In this document: positions 1 through 7,658 of the stretch, one piece after another
Layout: each line of letters starts with the position of its first letter
How positions within the stretch are numbered: the stretch's first letter is position 1
NCBI GenBank assembly: GCA_964345695.1
Contig: CAYFSC010000075.1
Location: 1-14,502 of the forward strand
DNA length: 14,502 bases
Direction of reading: 5' to 3'
Source: CAYFSC01 sp964345695
GTDB lineage: Bacteria; Bacteroidota; Rhodothermia; Rhodothermales; Salinibacteraceae
Position numbers and translations under genes: made by a program
Notes under the pieces: model-generated
Seen by the model: only the letters and a program-made list of their open reading frames with translations
What the model was told of the DNA's origin: nothing
The model's database searches: none

Positions 1-145
1 GGGGCCGCTCGGAGCCCGGAGGCATGAATGAAAACAGGTTCTAAATCCTCTTCCATCTTCCCTGCGTCGCGTCGTCTCTCCCGAGGCGGGCGGCCCCTCC
101 TTTCCGTCTCCCTCCCCGTTGCACCGACTGGTCCTTCAACCGTAG
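1..145. other. Leader upstream of mreB, no gene identified
   Basis: About 145 bases with a C/T-rich stretch before the mreB start. All three plus frames reach a stop within the first 45 bases. The left edge could hold the last few codons of an upstream gene, but no family can be recognised from them. No clear promoter hexamers or Shine-Dalgarno sequence are seen. Confidence 0.4.
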
Positions 146-1153
146 ATGTTTTTCAACTTCTCCCAGGACGTCGCGATTGATCTGGGCACCGCCAACACCC
201 TCGTGTACATTCGGGGGGAGGGCATCGTCCTCAATGAGCCCAGCATCGTCGCCGTCGATCACAACACGCACAGCGTGCGCGAGATCGGCTACGAAGCGCT
301 CCAGATGCACGAGCGCACGCACAAAGACATCGAGACGATTTGGCCGCTCAAAGACGGGGTGATTGCCGACTTCAAGGTGGCCGAGGAGATGATCCAGGGG
401 CTGCTGCGTAAGGTCAAGAAAAACTGGCTCTCCTCCATCCGCAGCATGGTCGTATGCGTGCCGAGCGGCATCACGGAGGTCGAGAAGCGCGCCGTGCGCG
501 ACTCCGCCGAGCACGCCGGCGCCAAGAAGGTGCACCTTGTGGCCGAGCCGATGGCCGCTGCCATTGGCATCGGCCTCGACATCAGCGAGGCCGTGGGCAA
601 CATGGTCGTCGACATCGGCGGCGGCACCACCGAGATCGCCGTCATCGCGCTCTCCGGCATCGTCATCGACGAGTCGATCCGCATCGGCGGGACCGAGCTC
701 GACAAGGCCATCGTCCAGTACTTCAAGCGCAACCACAACCTGCTCATCGGCTCGCGTACGGCGGAGCGCATCAAGTGTGAGATCGGGAGCGCCATCGAGA
801 TGGACCCGGAGATGGAGCTGTCGGTGAAGGGACGCGACCTTGTGAGCGGCATCCCGAAGCTGCGCACCGTGTCGTCGGTGAATGTGCGCGAAGCACTGCG
901 CGACAACCTCGACCAGGTGGGCGCGGCCGTGCTGCGCTGCCTGGAGCGCACGCCGCCCGAGTTGGGTGCCGACGTGCTGGAGCGCGGCATCATGATGACC
1001 GGCGGCGGCGCCATGCTGCACGGCATCGACGAGATGCTACGCGACCGCGTGGAGCTGCCCGTGTACATCGCCGAAGACCCGCTCACGGCCGTCGTGCGCG
1101 GCACCGGCGAGGTGCTCGAAAACCTGGAGGACTACAAGCGGGTGTTGACGTAG
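146..1153 (+). CDS. mreB: Rod shape-determining protein MreB (bacterial actin)
   Basis: Actin-like ATPase that forms membrane-attached filaments and positions the lateral wall synthesis machinery (family knowledge). The 335-residue product has the usual MreB length and all nucleotide-pocket motifs: phosphate-1 DLGTANT (12-18), connect-1 EPMAAAIG (134-141), phosphate-2 DIGGGTTE (156-163) and adenosine loop TGGGAML (285-291). The N-terminus begins MFFNF, a hydrophobic membrane-anchoring start as in many MreBs. The ATG at 146 is chosen because the protein aligns from residue 1. No Shine-Dalgarno sequence is visible upstream, where the DNA is C/T-rich. mreC follows on the same strand after 148 bp that hold an inverted heptamer-repeat element. 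Identification is near certain. Confidence 0.97.
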   Translation: MFFNFSQDVAIDLGTANTLVYIRGEGIVLNEPSIVAVDHNTHSVREIGYEALQMHERTHKDIETIWPLKDGVIADFKVAEEMIQGLLRKVKKNWLSSIRSMVVCVPSGITEVEKRAVRDSAEHAGAKKVHLVAEPMAAAIGIGLDISEAVGNMVVDIGGGTTEIAVIALSGIVIDESIRIGGTELDKAIVQYFKRNHNLLIGSRTAERIKCEIGSAIEMDPEMELSVKGRDLVSGIPKLRTVSSVNVREALRDNLDQVGAAVLRCLERTPPELGADVLERGIMMTGGGAMLHGIDEMLRDRVELPVYIAEDPLTAVVRGTGEVLENLEDYKRVLT

Positions 1154-1245
1154 TGCGTGATGCGGGGTGCGTGATGCAGGACCCTGACGAGACGGCATTT
1201 TTCACGCATCACGATTTCACGCATCACGTATTCTGTTTCACGTCC
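1153..1245. repeat. Inverted array of degenerate 7-bp units in the mreB-mreC spacer
   Basis: Starting on the last base of the mreB stop codon, four consecutive heptamers read GTGCGTG, ATGCGGG, GTGCGTG, ATGCAGG (1153-1180), consensus RTGCGTG. After a ~22-bp centre, heptamers of opposite orientation follow: CACGCAT (1203), CACGATT (1210), one extra base, CACGCAT (1218), CACGTAT (1225), a diverged unit (1232), CACGTCC (1239). The arms can pair in several registers, so the transcript should form a long hairpin between the two cistrons. Function unknown. It could be a terminator/attenuator, an mRNA-stabilising stem or a protein-binding array. Confidence 0.75.
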
Positions 1246-1301
1246 CGATTCGCGCTGGAGGGAGCCCGTCCACGGAATGCACGAGCCAACCCGTTCCCAC
1301 G

Positions 1302-2144
1302 ATGAATCCCAACCTCTGGGAACAGATTCGCGACTGGGTGCTGCTGGCGGTGCTCTTGCTCGTGGCCCTCGTGACGATGCTGACGCAGAACCAGCCGCTC
1401 GTCCAATCGCTGCGCGCTCAGACGCTGCAGTGGACGGCGCAGGTGGAGAGCAGCTTCGCCTGGATGGGCCGCTACTTTCGCGCGCTCGAAGAGAACAACG
1501 AGCTGCGCCGCCGCAACATCGAGCTATCGAGCGAAGTGGCCCGCTCGCGGGCGGCTCGGCTGCGCAATCGTGAGCTGGAGCGGCTGCTCGACATGCGCGA
1601 TACGTCGCAGGCCGCGCTCCTCCCGGCACGCATCGTCACCAAAGACATTGCCCAGCAGGAAAACTTTCTGACGCTCGACGTGGGCCGCGCCGACAGCGTC
1701 GCCCCCGACATGCCGGTCGTTCACGAAACAGGCATCGTCGGCACCGTCGTCCTCGTCAGCGAGCATTATGCGCGGGTGATGTCCTTCCTGAACACCAAGT
1801 TTCGCGTCCCCGCCGAGATTCAGCCGCTGGGCGCGGAAGGCATTGTGCGGTGGGACGGCGAAGCCATCAATCGGCTGATCATGGAGCACGTCGTGAAGAC
1901 CGAGCCGGTCGAGGCCGGGCAGTCGGTCGTGACGAGCGGGCACAGCGGCGTCTTCCCCCCCGGCCGCCGGATCGGCACGGTCGACTCGGTGGCGGCCCGT
2001 CCCGGACGCAACGAACTGCTGGTGTACCTCCGTCCGGCCGTCTCCCTCTACGCGATCAAGCATGCGTTCGTCCTCCAGCGCCACGCCGACCCGGAGCGCC
2101 AGGCCCTCGAGGCGCGTCCTGTTGGCGGCCAATCGTCGCCGTAA
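1302..2144 (+). CDS. mreC: Rod shape-determining protein MreC
   Basis: Bitopic inner-membrane partner of MreB that links the filament to periplasmic elongation enzymes (family knowledge). The 280 residues show the expected order: short cytoplasmic N-terminus, one transmembrane helix at about 12-28 (LLAVLLLVALVTML core), a charged coiled coil at about 57-98 rich in E, R and L, then the double beta-barrel MreC core. Core features include the ENFLTLDVGRADSV stretch (120-133), the TGIVGTVV stretch (143-150) and a late VVTSG...FPPG segment (209-221). The ATG at 1302 follows a C-rich stretch with no Shine-Dalgarno sequence. Placement directly after mreB supports the call. The usual next gene, mreD, does not follow. 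Confidence 0.95.
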   Translation: MNPNLWEQIRDWVLLAVLLLVALVTMLTQNQPLVQSLRAQTLQWTAQVESSFAWMGRYFRALEENNELRRRNIELSSEVARSRAARLRNRELERLLDMRDTSQAALLPARIVTKDIAQQENFLTLDVGRADSVAPDMPVVHETGIVGTVVLVSEHYARVMSFLNTKFRVPAEIQPLGAEGIVRWDGEAINRLIMEHVVKTEPVEAGQSVVTSGHSGVFPPGRRIGTVDSVAARPGRNELLVYLRPAVSLYAIKHAFVLQRHADPERQALEARPVGGQSSP

Positions 2145-2262
2145 CGCCCGGCCGATGGTGCGTGACGGACCGCGATGACAGCGAATGGAGGCGTCGTGAT
2201 GTGGCCTCCCTCCCTCGTCCCCGCGTCGACACCCAGCAGCCCCTTTGACCCGTCCCTTCCCC

Positions 2263-3798
2263 ATGCGCCACCGCGTCCTTCTTCCGCTGATCGTTTCGTT
2301 GCTCCTTCCGGCGACTGTCGCCGCGCAGCCCGCCAGCGACGTCGATCTCGCGGCCTTAGCTGCAGCTATCGAAGACACCATCCGGGCGGAGACGTACGCC
2401 GGCGCCTCGTGGGGCATCCACGTCGTCAACCTGCGCAGTGGAGAACCGCTGTACAGCCACCGGGCCGATGATCTGTTCGTGCCCGCCTCCAACGTCAAAC
2501 TGCTGACCTCGGCCGCCGCGCTGGAGCAGCTCGGCCCCGACTTCCGCTACCGGACGCGGGTGTACGTGGACGGGCCCGTGCAGGACGGAACGCTGCACGG
2601 CAACCTCATCGTTCGTGGAAGCGGCGACCCCACGCTGGGCCACGTCGACGAGGACCGTGCGGGCGACACGCAGGACCCGACACGTGTCTTCCGCGCCTGG
2701 GCCGATTCGCTTGCGGCCCGGGGCATCACCCACATCGCGGGCGACATTGTGGGGGACGACACCCTCTTCAAGGACACGCCCCTTGGCCCCGGATGGAGCT
2801 GGGACGACGCGCCGTACGGCTACTCGGCCGAGATCGGCGGGCTCGTCTTCAACGGCAACACCATTCAGCTGCGCCTGCAAGGCCAGCAGCCCGGAATGCC
2901 CGGCCGCATGGAGTGGACTCCGATTGACACCGACTACGTGACCGTCGTGAACCGATCGCGCACCGTCCGCGGCCTGCGCTCGGTGGACGAGTCGTACGAG
3001 CGCGTGCGCGGCACCAACACCATCCGCGTGGGCACGCGTCTTCCCCCTGGCGCTGTAGAGGAGGAAGAACTCTCGATCACCAATCCGACGCTGTACACGA
3101 CGCACGTGCTCCGCGAGGTGCTTCTGCAGGAAGGCATCTCGGTGCACGGCGGCCCGGTGGATCTGGATGCTGTGCCGTTTCGCCCGGCGTATGCGTCGGA
3201 CAGCGTACGTGTAGTGGCGACATATACCTCGCCCCCGCTCCGGGACATCGTTACCACGCTCAACCGCGACAGCAACAACCTCTACGCCGAGCAGCTTTTG
3301 CGCACGCTCTCGGTGGCGACCCCGCCCGACACGACCGACCCCGACGATCTGGAGCCGGGGTCGTCGGCCTTGGGGGCGCGGCGCGTAGGAGCAACCCTGG
3401 CCCACGCCGGCGTCGACACAAGTCACGTGCGGATCGTCGACGGATCGGGACTGTCGCGGTACAACCTCGTGAGTCCCGCGATGCTCACGCGGCTTCTCAG
3501 CCACATGTGGACGCATCCCAACCGGGACATCAGCTCGGCCTTTCACGACTCGCTCCCGGTGGGAGGCCGCGACGGGACGCTGCAGTACCGCTTTCGCGGT
3601 GCGGCCCCGGCCAATGGCGACGTCCGGGCCAAGACAGGCACCCTGTCGAGCGTCAGCGCGCTCACCGGCTACATCCCCTCGGCTCGGGGGACGCCTCTCG
3701 CCTTCTCCATCCTCTGCAATCACCACGTCACCGAGTCGTCCAGCGTCCGCGCCGCGCAGGACGTGATCGTCAACGCGCTGGCTCGACTGGCGCAATAA
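2263..3798 (+). CDS. dacB: D-alanyl-D-alanine carboxypeptidase/endopeptidase, PBP4 (DacB) family
   Basis: Periplasmic penicillin-binding protein of the S13 family that trims peptide stems or cleaves cross-links in peptidoglycan. From the ATG at 2263 the product is 511 residues. It starts with a signal peptide (MRHRVLLPLIVSLLLPATVAA, cleavage likely near residue 21-22). All three active-site motifs are present: S76-N-V-K79 in FVPASNVKLL, S337-N-N339, and K457-T-G459 in AKTGTLSSVSALTGY. The long insert between the first two motifs is typical of PBP4 and separates it from class A/C beta-lactamases. An in-frame TTG at 2245 would add six residues, but the ATG gives a better signal peptide. Next to mreBC it fits a cell-wall growth block. 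Pyrimidine-rich DNA precedes the start. Confidence 0.93.
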   Translation: MRHRVLLPLIVSLLLPATVAAQPASDVDLAALAAAIEDTIRAETYAGASWGIHVVNLRSGEPLYSHRADDLFVPASNVKLLTSAAALEQLGPDFRYRTRVYVDGPVQDGTLHGNLIVRGSGDPTLGHVDEDRAGDTQDPTRVFRAWADSLAARGITHIAGDIVGDDTLFKDTPLGPGWSWDDAPYGYSAEIGGLVFNGNTIQLRLQGQQPGMPGRMEWTPIDTDYVTVVNRSRTVRGLRSVDESYERVRGTNTIRVGTRLPPGAVEEEELSITNPTLYTTHVLREVLLQEGISVHGGPVDLDAVPFRPAYASDSVRVVATYTSPPLRDIVTTLNRDSNNLYAEQLLRTLSVATPPDTTDPDDLEPGSSALGARRVGATLAHAGVDTSHVRIVDGSGLSRYNLVSPAMLTRLLSHMWTHPNRDISSAFHDSLPVGGRDGTLQYRFRGAAPANGDVRAKTGTLSSVSALTGYIPSARGTPLAFSILCNHHVTESSSVRAAQDVIVNALARLAQ

Positions 3799-4144
3799 TT
3801 TCGGGACGGCGCCCGTTGTCGGGAAACACGACGGGACGGCCCTGCTCGGTCGGCCCCGCTATCGGCTCTCGCTTATTACTCGGTCTTTTTTCGCAGCCTG
3901 GGCGCGGTGGGCAGCGAGAACTCGGCGGCGTCCGTGCGTCGCCCGTCCCCCGGGTGGTGCGCCGGTCTTGCGCCCGATTGTTTGTACGGAGTGCACGAAC
4001 TCCGGTCCGCCCCGTTCGTTGATGTAAATTGCTCATTATGCGCCGCTTCCGTCGCCGGGGCACCGGCTTAGTCCGCCGTCGTCCTCTTCGGGCACGGACA
4101 GGGCGCACCCGCGGCTGACTCCCCTTCGCAACAGCACTGGCGAC
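3799..4144. other. 346-bp spacer between dacB and hslV
   Basis: No supported coding frame. It contains a 7-bp stem with one G-U pair (CCGTTGT/ACGACGG, about 3812-3833) with no T-run after it. Further on are a T6 run near 3885 without a clean hairpin, and a perfect 6-bp stem CGGAGT (3987-3992)/ACTCCG (3999-4004) with a 6-nt loop. An AT-richer patch, TGTAAATTGCTCATTATG (4023-4040), resembles a promoter -10/-7 region, but no convincing upstream element is correctly spaced. The hslV promoter probably lies here. Confidence 0.4.
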
Positions 4145-4708
4145 ATGGCTTCCTCTTTTTCTTCTGACGTCCACTCGACGACCGTTCTCGGCGTCCGTCA
4201 CAACGGCCGCGTGGCCCTCGGTTCCGACGGGCAGGCCACGATGGGCGAGACCGTCATGAAGCACAAGGCCGAGAAGGTACGGTCGCTGTACGACGGCGAG
4301 ATTCTGGCCGGGTTTGCCGGGTCGACGGCCGATGCCTTCACGCTGTTTGAACGCTTCGAGGAAAAGCTGCAGGAGTACGGCGGCAACGTAACGCGGGCCG
4401 CCGTTGAGCTCGCCAAGGACTGGCGCACCGACAAATATCTGCGTAGGCTGGAAGCGCTCCTGGCGGTGGCTTCGCCGCGCCGCCTGCTGCTCATCAGCGG
4501 GAGCGGCGACGTCATCGAGCCGGACGATAACATTGTATCCATCGGCTCGGGCGGTCCCTACGCGCTCGCTGCCTCGCGTGCGCTTCTGCAGAACGGGGCC
4601 GATATGTCAGCCCGGGAAGTCGTCGAAAATGGGCTCGAGATCGCGGCAGATATTTGCATTTATACCAACCACAACCGCACCATCCTCGATCTTGCCATCG
4701 AAGAATAG
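4145..4708 (+). CDS. hslV: ATP-dependent protease subunit HslV
   Basis: Peptidase subunit of the bacterial HslVU (ClpQY) proteasome-like machine, an N-terminal threonine hydrolase that forms a double hexamer opened by HslU. The 187 residues match HslV throughout: STTVLGVR (11-18), GSDGQATMG (26-34), FAGSTADAFTLFE (57-69), AVELAKDWRTD (86-96), EALLAVA (103-109), IGSGGPYALAA (133-143) and DICIYTNH (169-176). The catalytic Thr should be T12, which puts K44 at the position of E. coli Lys33. An 11-residue propeptide (MASSFSSDVHS) must therefore be removed, whereas E. coli loses only Met. No in-frame start codon lies closer to T12. Its usual partner hslU is displaced by one gene. Confidence 0.97.
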   Translation: MASSFSSDVHSTTVLGVRHNGRVALGSDGQATMGETVMKHKAEKVRSLYDGEILAGFAGSTADAFTLFERFEEKLQEYGGNVTRAAVELAKDWRTDKYLRRLEALLAVASPRRLLLISGSGDVIEPDDNIVSIGSGGPYALAASRALLQNGADMSAREVVENGLEIAADICIYTNHNRTILDLAIEE

Positions 4709-4887
4709 CGCCCCCGCCTTGGCCGGCGGACCGGTCGCCCCCCTCGCATTGAAACCCTCGCGCTGAAAAGAGGGACCGTCTGGGTCGACAGAAATGGAAT
4801 TGCTTATCGACCCGACACGTAGAGATCCATTTCATGCCGTCTGCCGGCGGCATCACACCATAAAGAATACGACGATAGGTATCCGAT
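4709..4887 (+). ncRNA. Candidate structured leader (pseudoknot-like) between hslV and the NYN gene
   Basis: This 179-bp spacer holds several perfect stems. Near the hslV stop are CCGCC (4714-4718)/GGCGG (4725-4729) and CCCTC (4755-4759)/GAGGG (4770-4774). Two longer stems then interleave: GGGTCGA (4782-4788) with TCGACCC (4807-4813), and GAAATGGA (4791-4798) with TCCATTTC (4826-4833). That is the order of an H-type pseudoknot. A third stem, ATGCCG (4834-4839)/CGGCAT (4848-4853), starts at the very next base, so it could stack on the second. The NYN start codon is 34 bases further on, after AT-rich sequence. It does not match any riboswitch I recognise. The structure is inferred from complementarity alone. 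Confidence 0.4.
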
Positions 4888-6149
4888 ATGATGAATTCCT
4901 ATTCTGATTCTCCCCACCAGAACAAGGCAGCCACGTTTGTCGATTACGACAACCTGTATGCCATCCTTCACGAACAGAGCGGCAACGACGATCATCCAGA
5001 AGAATTCGCCGAACAGATTTTGAGTGAGGTTCGCCGCTATCTTTCCGAAGGCGACAACACACCGACGATCCTCGGCCGCTCCTACGCCGATTACGGAAGC
5101 CTTCCGACGAACGCCCCGACGTCGATTCAGGAGAGCCTGCATCGCATTGGGGTGGAGCCGGTTGTAACGCCGGCCGGCTTCCAGGGCAACACGTCCGAGT
5201 TGCAGTTGTGCCTCGACGTGATGGACCTTCTCGCCGGAACGTCGCCGGTACACACGATCGTGATCGTGACGGGCAACCGACCGTACCTTCCGCTCGTGCG
5301 TCGGATCCGGGAGCACGGCCACCGCGCCCTCGTCGCGGCCGTCAACCCGCCGCACACCCGCGCCTCGGCGCGGTACGTGGACGAGGACGTGTATCTCGAC
5401 GCGCGCAACCTGCTCAGCCAGCGCCTCCGGGATACGCTGCTCGACAATGCCCCGGATGACGAGCAGCCGCGTGCAGTGCGCAGCGAGTCGGCCCAGAACG
5501 GAAGCGCCACGACGCCGACGTTCCGGTCGCTCGACGACGCACTGCTGCGCCGCACCGTCGAAATCACGGAGGAGCACTTCGGTCAGTACGAGGAGGTGTA
5601 CCTGACGCCGCTGCTGCGCAAGCTCTCCGACATCCTCGGGGACGATTACGATCCCAAGTCGCTCGTCAGCGACCTGGAGGCCGCCGGAGCCGTGCGCCTG
5701 GAAAAGCGCGACGGCTATCCGTACGACTACACGGTGCTCATCGTCAACGACGACCACCCCGACGTTCAGGAAATCCAGGACGACTTCTACACGCGGTCGT
5801 CAGACTACGGGCTCAACGAGGGCTACGACGAGGAGTCCGAGGCTGCCGACGCGCCGGAGGCGGAGTCGTCGCACGACGGATCCGACTTGCCCTCGTATGA
5901 CGACTACGACGACGCGGACGCCCCTGCAGCGGACGNNNNNNNNNNNNNNNNNNNNNNNNNNNNNNNNNNNNNNNNNNNNNNNNNNNNNNNNNNNNNNNNN
6001 NNNNNNNNNNNNNNNNNNNNNNNNNNNNNNNNNNNGCGGACGCCCCTGCAGCGGACGACGACGCCGATGGCGCATCAAACGGCGTCGACCCGTCGTGGGA
6101 CGAAGACGATACATTCAGCGAGGATCCCGAGGAGGACGAAGTCGTGTAG
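4888..6149 (+). CDS. NYN (PIN-like, LabA/DUF88 type) protein with winged-helix/OST-HTH-like domain and acidic tail, interrupted by an assembly gap
   Basis: Probable RNA-directed protein of the NYN/PIN-like superfamily; cellular role unknown. An N-terminal NYN fold spans about residues 14-175, with first motif FVDYDN (17-22), a helix carrying E104 and D110, and TGNRPYLPLVRRIREHG (128-144). The last corresponds to the family's SGDSDF-PLV motif but lacks its aspartates. Residues about 213-288 resemble a winged-helix/OST-HTH (LOTUS) module, a pairing common in this superfamily. The C-terminus is very acidic. The gene is broken by 100 N at 5936-6035. The frame after the gap (ending PEEDEVV, stop 6147-6149) is the true tail: merging the 22-bp repeat shared by both gap edges gives an in-frame 379-residue protein. 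It lies between hslV and hslU and ends 46 bp before hslU. Start ATG 4888 (a second Met follows at once). Confidence 0.75.
5914..6057 (+). repeat. 15-bp tandem repeat (Ala-Asp-Ala-Pro-Ala) interrupted by the scaffold gap
   Basis: The unit GCGGACGCCCCTGCA is followed by a partial second copy (GCGGACG) on each side of the N run, so 5914-5935 and 6036-6057 are identical over 22 bases. Any number of 15-bp units keeps the NYN frame open. The true copy number is hidden by the gap. Confidence 0.85.
5936..6035. other. Scaffold gap, exactly 100 N
   Basis: A conventional 100-base placeholder of unknown real length. It falls in the repeat-rich acidic tail of the NYN gene. Frame logic requires the real insert to be 2 mod 3, or the edges to overlap by the shared 22 bases. 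Confidence 0.97.
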
Positions 6150-6195
6150 ACATTCTTCCTCTGACCGCGCTTTCTTTGCACGAAACCCTGTCATC

Positions 6196-7653
6196 ATGTC
6201 CAACGAAATGGAACACGTGGAAGAGCTGACCCCGCGGCAGATCGTGGAGGAGCTCGAGAAGTACATCATTGGACAGGAAAAGGCGAAGAAGAACGTCGCC
6301 ATCGCCCTGCGCAACCGCTGGCGCCGCCAGAACGCGCCCGCGGAAATGCGGGACGAAATCATGCCCAACAACATCATCATGATCGGGCCGACGGGTGTGG
6401 GCAAGACGGAAATCGCCCGTCGCCTCGCCAAGCTGGCCCGTGCACCGTTCCTCAAGGTGGAAGCCTCCAAATTTACCGAGGTGGGATACGTGGGGCGTGA
6501 CGTGGAGAGCATGATCCGCGACCTCACGGACATTGCCGTCAATATGGTGGAGCAGGAGCACCGTCAGGAGGTGAACGAGCGCGCGCGTGAGAAGGCCAAC
6601 GAGCGGATCCTCGACATCCTCGTTCCGCCCGACGACGGAGCGGGCAACGGCTCGTCGGGCGACGGTAACACCCTCAGCGGTCCGGGCTTCGTCGTGACGC
6701 GCTCCGAGGAGGAACAGGCCGCCGACCAGGAGCAGCCGCAGCGAAGCGTGCGGAAGCGAACGCGCGAGAAGTTCCGCGAGAAGCTGGAGAACGGCGAACT
6801 GGAAGACCGCGAGATCGAGATTGAGGTCACGAAGGACCAGTCCTCCATGATGCAGATGTTCGGGCCCATGGGCATGGAGGAGATGGGCGTAAACCTGCAG
6901 GAGCTCTTCGGCAACCTCGGCGGCCAGAATCGCAAGAAGCGGCGCGTGCCCATCAGTGAGGCGCGCGAGCTGCTCACGCAGGAAGAGGCCGAGAAGCTGA
7001 TCGACATGGACCGGGTGAAAGAGGATGCTCTGGACCGCGTCCAGCAGGCCGGCATCGTGTTCATCGACGAGATCGACAAGGTGGCCTCCGGAACCCGGAC
7101 GCGCGACGATGGCGGCTCCGGACAGGGCGTGTCGCGCCAGGGCGTGCAGCGAGATCTCCTCCCCATCGTGGAGGGCTCCAACGTGACGACGAAGCACGGC
7201 ATGGTGCAGACGGACCACATCCTCTTCATCGCCAGCGGGGCGTTCCACGTCTCGAAGCCAAGCGATCTGATCCCCGAGATGCAGGGCCGCTTTCCGATCC
7301 GCGTCGAGCTCAACAACCTCGACGAGGACGACTTCTACGCGATTCTGACGAAGCCCAAGAACGCGCTCCTCAAGCAGTATCGGGCACTCTTGGAGTCGGA
7401 GGGCGTCGAGATCGAGTTTGAGGACGAGGGCGTGCGTGAGCTGGCCGGCATTGCCGCGCAGGTCAATACCGAGGTTGAAAACATCGGTGCCCGCCGTCTG
7501 CACACAGTGCTGACGACCCTGCTCGAGGACATCCTGTTCGACGTGCCGGACCAGATCGAGCCGGGCACGCACCTTACGATTGACGCCGACCTCGTCAGAG
7601 ACCGTCTCAGCGATATCGCCGCCAGCCGCGACTTGAGCCAGTACATCCTGTAG
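6196..7653 (+). CDS. hslU: ATP-dependent protease ATPase subunit HslU
   Basis: AAA+ unfoldase that feeds proteins to HslV. From the ATG at 6196 it is 485 residues (E. coli 443). Visible motifs: IIGQEKAKKNVAIALRNRWRR (24-44), Walker A GPTGVGKT (64-71), pore loop GYVGRD (97-102), Walker B VFIDEIDK (288-295), arginine finger in QGRFPIRVEL (363-372), sensor-2 GARRLH (431-436), and C-terminal SQYIL, the tail that inserts into HslV. The I-domain (about 115-250) is long, with Gly/Ser- and Glu-rich stretches. A Met at 6208 is an alternative start, but 6196 gives the standard N-terminus. The frame is also open upstream through the gap into the NYN gene; that is an artefact, since the NYN gene ends at 6149 in another frame. 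No Shine-Dalgarno sequence is visible. Confidence 0.97.
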   Translation: MSNEMEHVEELTPRQIVEELEKYIIGQEKAKKNVAIALRNRWRRQNAPAEMRDEIMPNNIIMIGPTGVGKTEIARRLAKLARAPFLKVEASKFTEVGYVGRDVESMIRDLTDIAVNMVEQEHRQEVNERAREKANERILDILVPPDDGAGNGSSGDGNTLSGPGFVVTRSEEEQAADQEQPQRSVRKRTREKFREKLENGELEDREIEIEVTKDQSSMMQMFGPMGMEEMGVNLQELFGNLGGQNRKKRRVPISEARELLTQEEAEKLIDMDRVKEDALDRVQQAGIVFIDEIDKVASGTRTRDDGGSGQGVSRQGVQRDLLPIVEGSNVTTKHGMVQTDHILFIASGAFHVSKPSDLIPEMQGRFPIRVELNNLDEDDFYAILTKPKNALLKQYRALLESEGVEIEFEDEGVRELAGIAAQVNTEVENIGARRLHTVLTTLLEDILFDVPDQIEPGTHLTIDADLVRDRLSDIAASRDLSQYIL

Positions 7654-7658
7654 GACTG

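Noticed and set aside
1153..1245. CRISPR array or iterons
   Set aside because: The units are 7 bp, degenerate and without spacers, and they turn around in the middle. No cas or rep gene is present.
3812..3890. Intrinsic terminator after dacB
   Set aside because: The stem at 3812-3833 has no T-run, and the T6 run near 3885 has no clean hairpin before it.
6115..7572. Long open frame on the minus strand opposite hslU, and similar antisense frames over mreB, dacB and the NYN gene
   Set aside because: High GC content leaves antisense frames open. The translations are His/Arg/Val-rich, show no family motifs and overlap well-supported genes.
4888..7653. A single 921-residue NYN-HslU fusion protein
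   Set aside because: The frame continues only because of the arbitrary 100-N filler. The natural NYN tail ends at 6149 in another frame, and HslU has a standard N-terminus at 6196.
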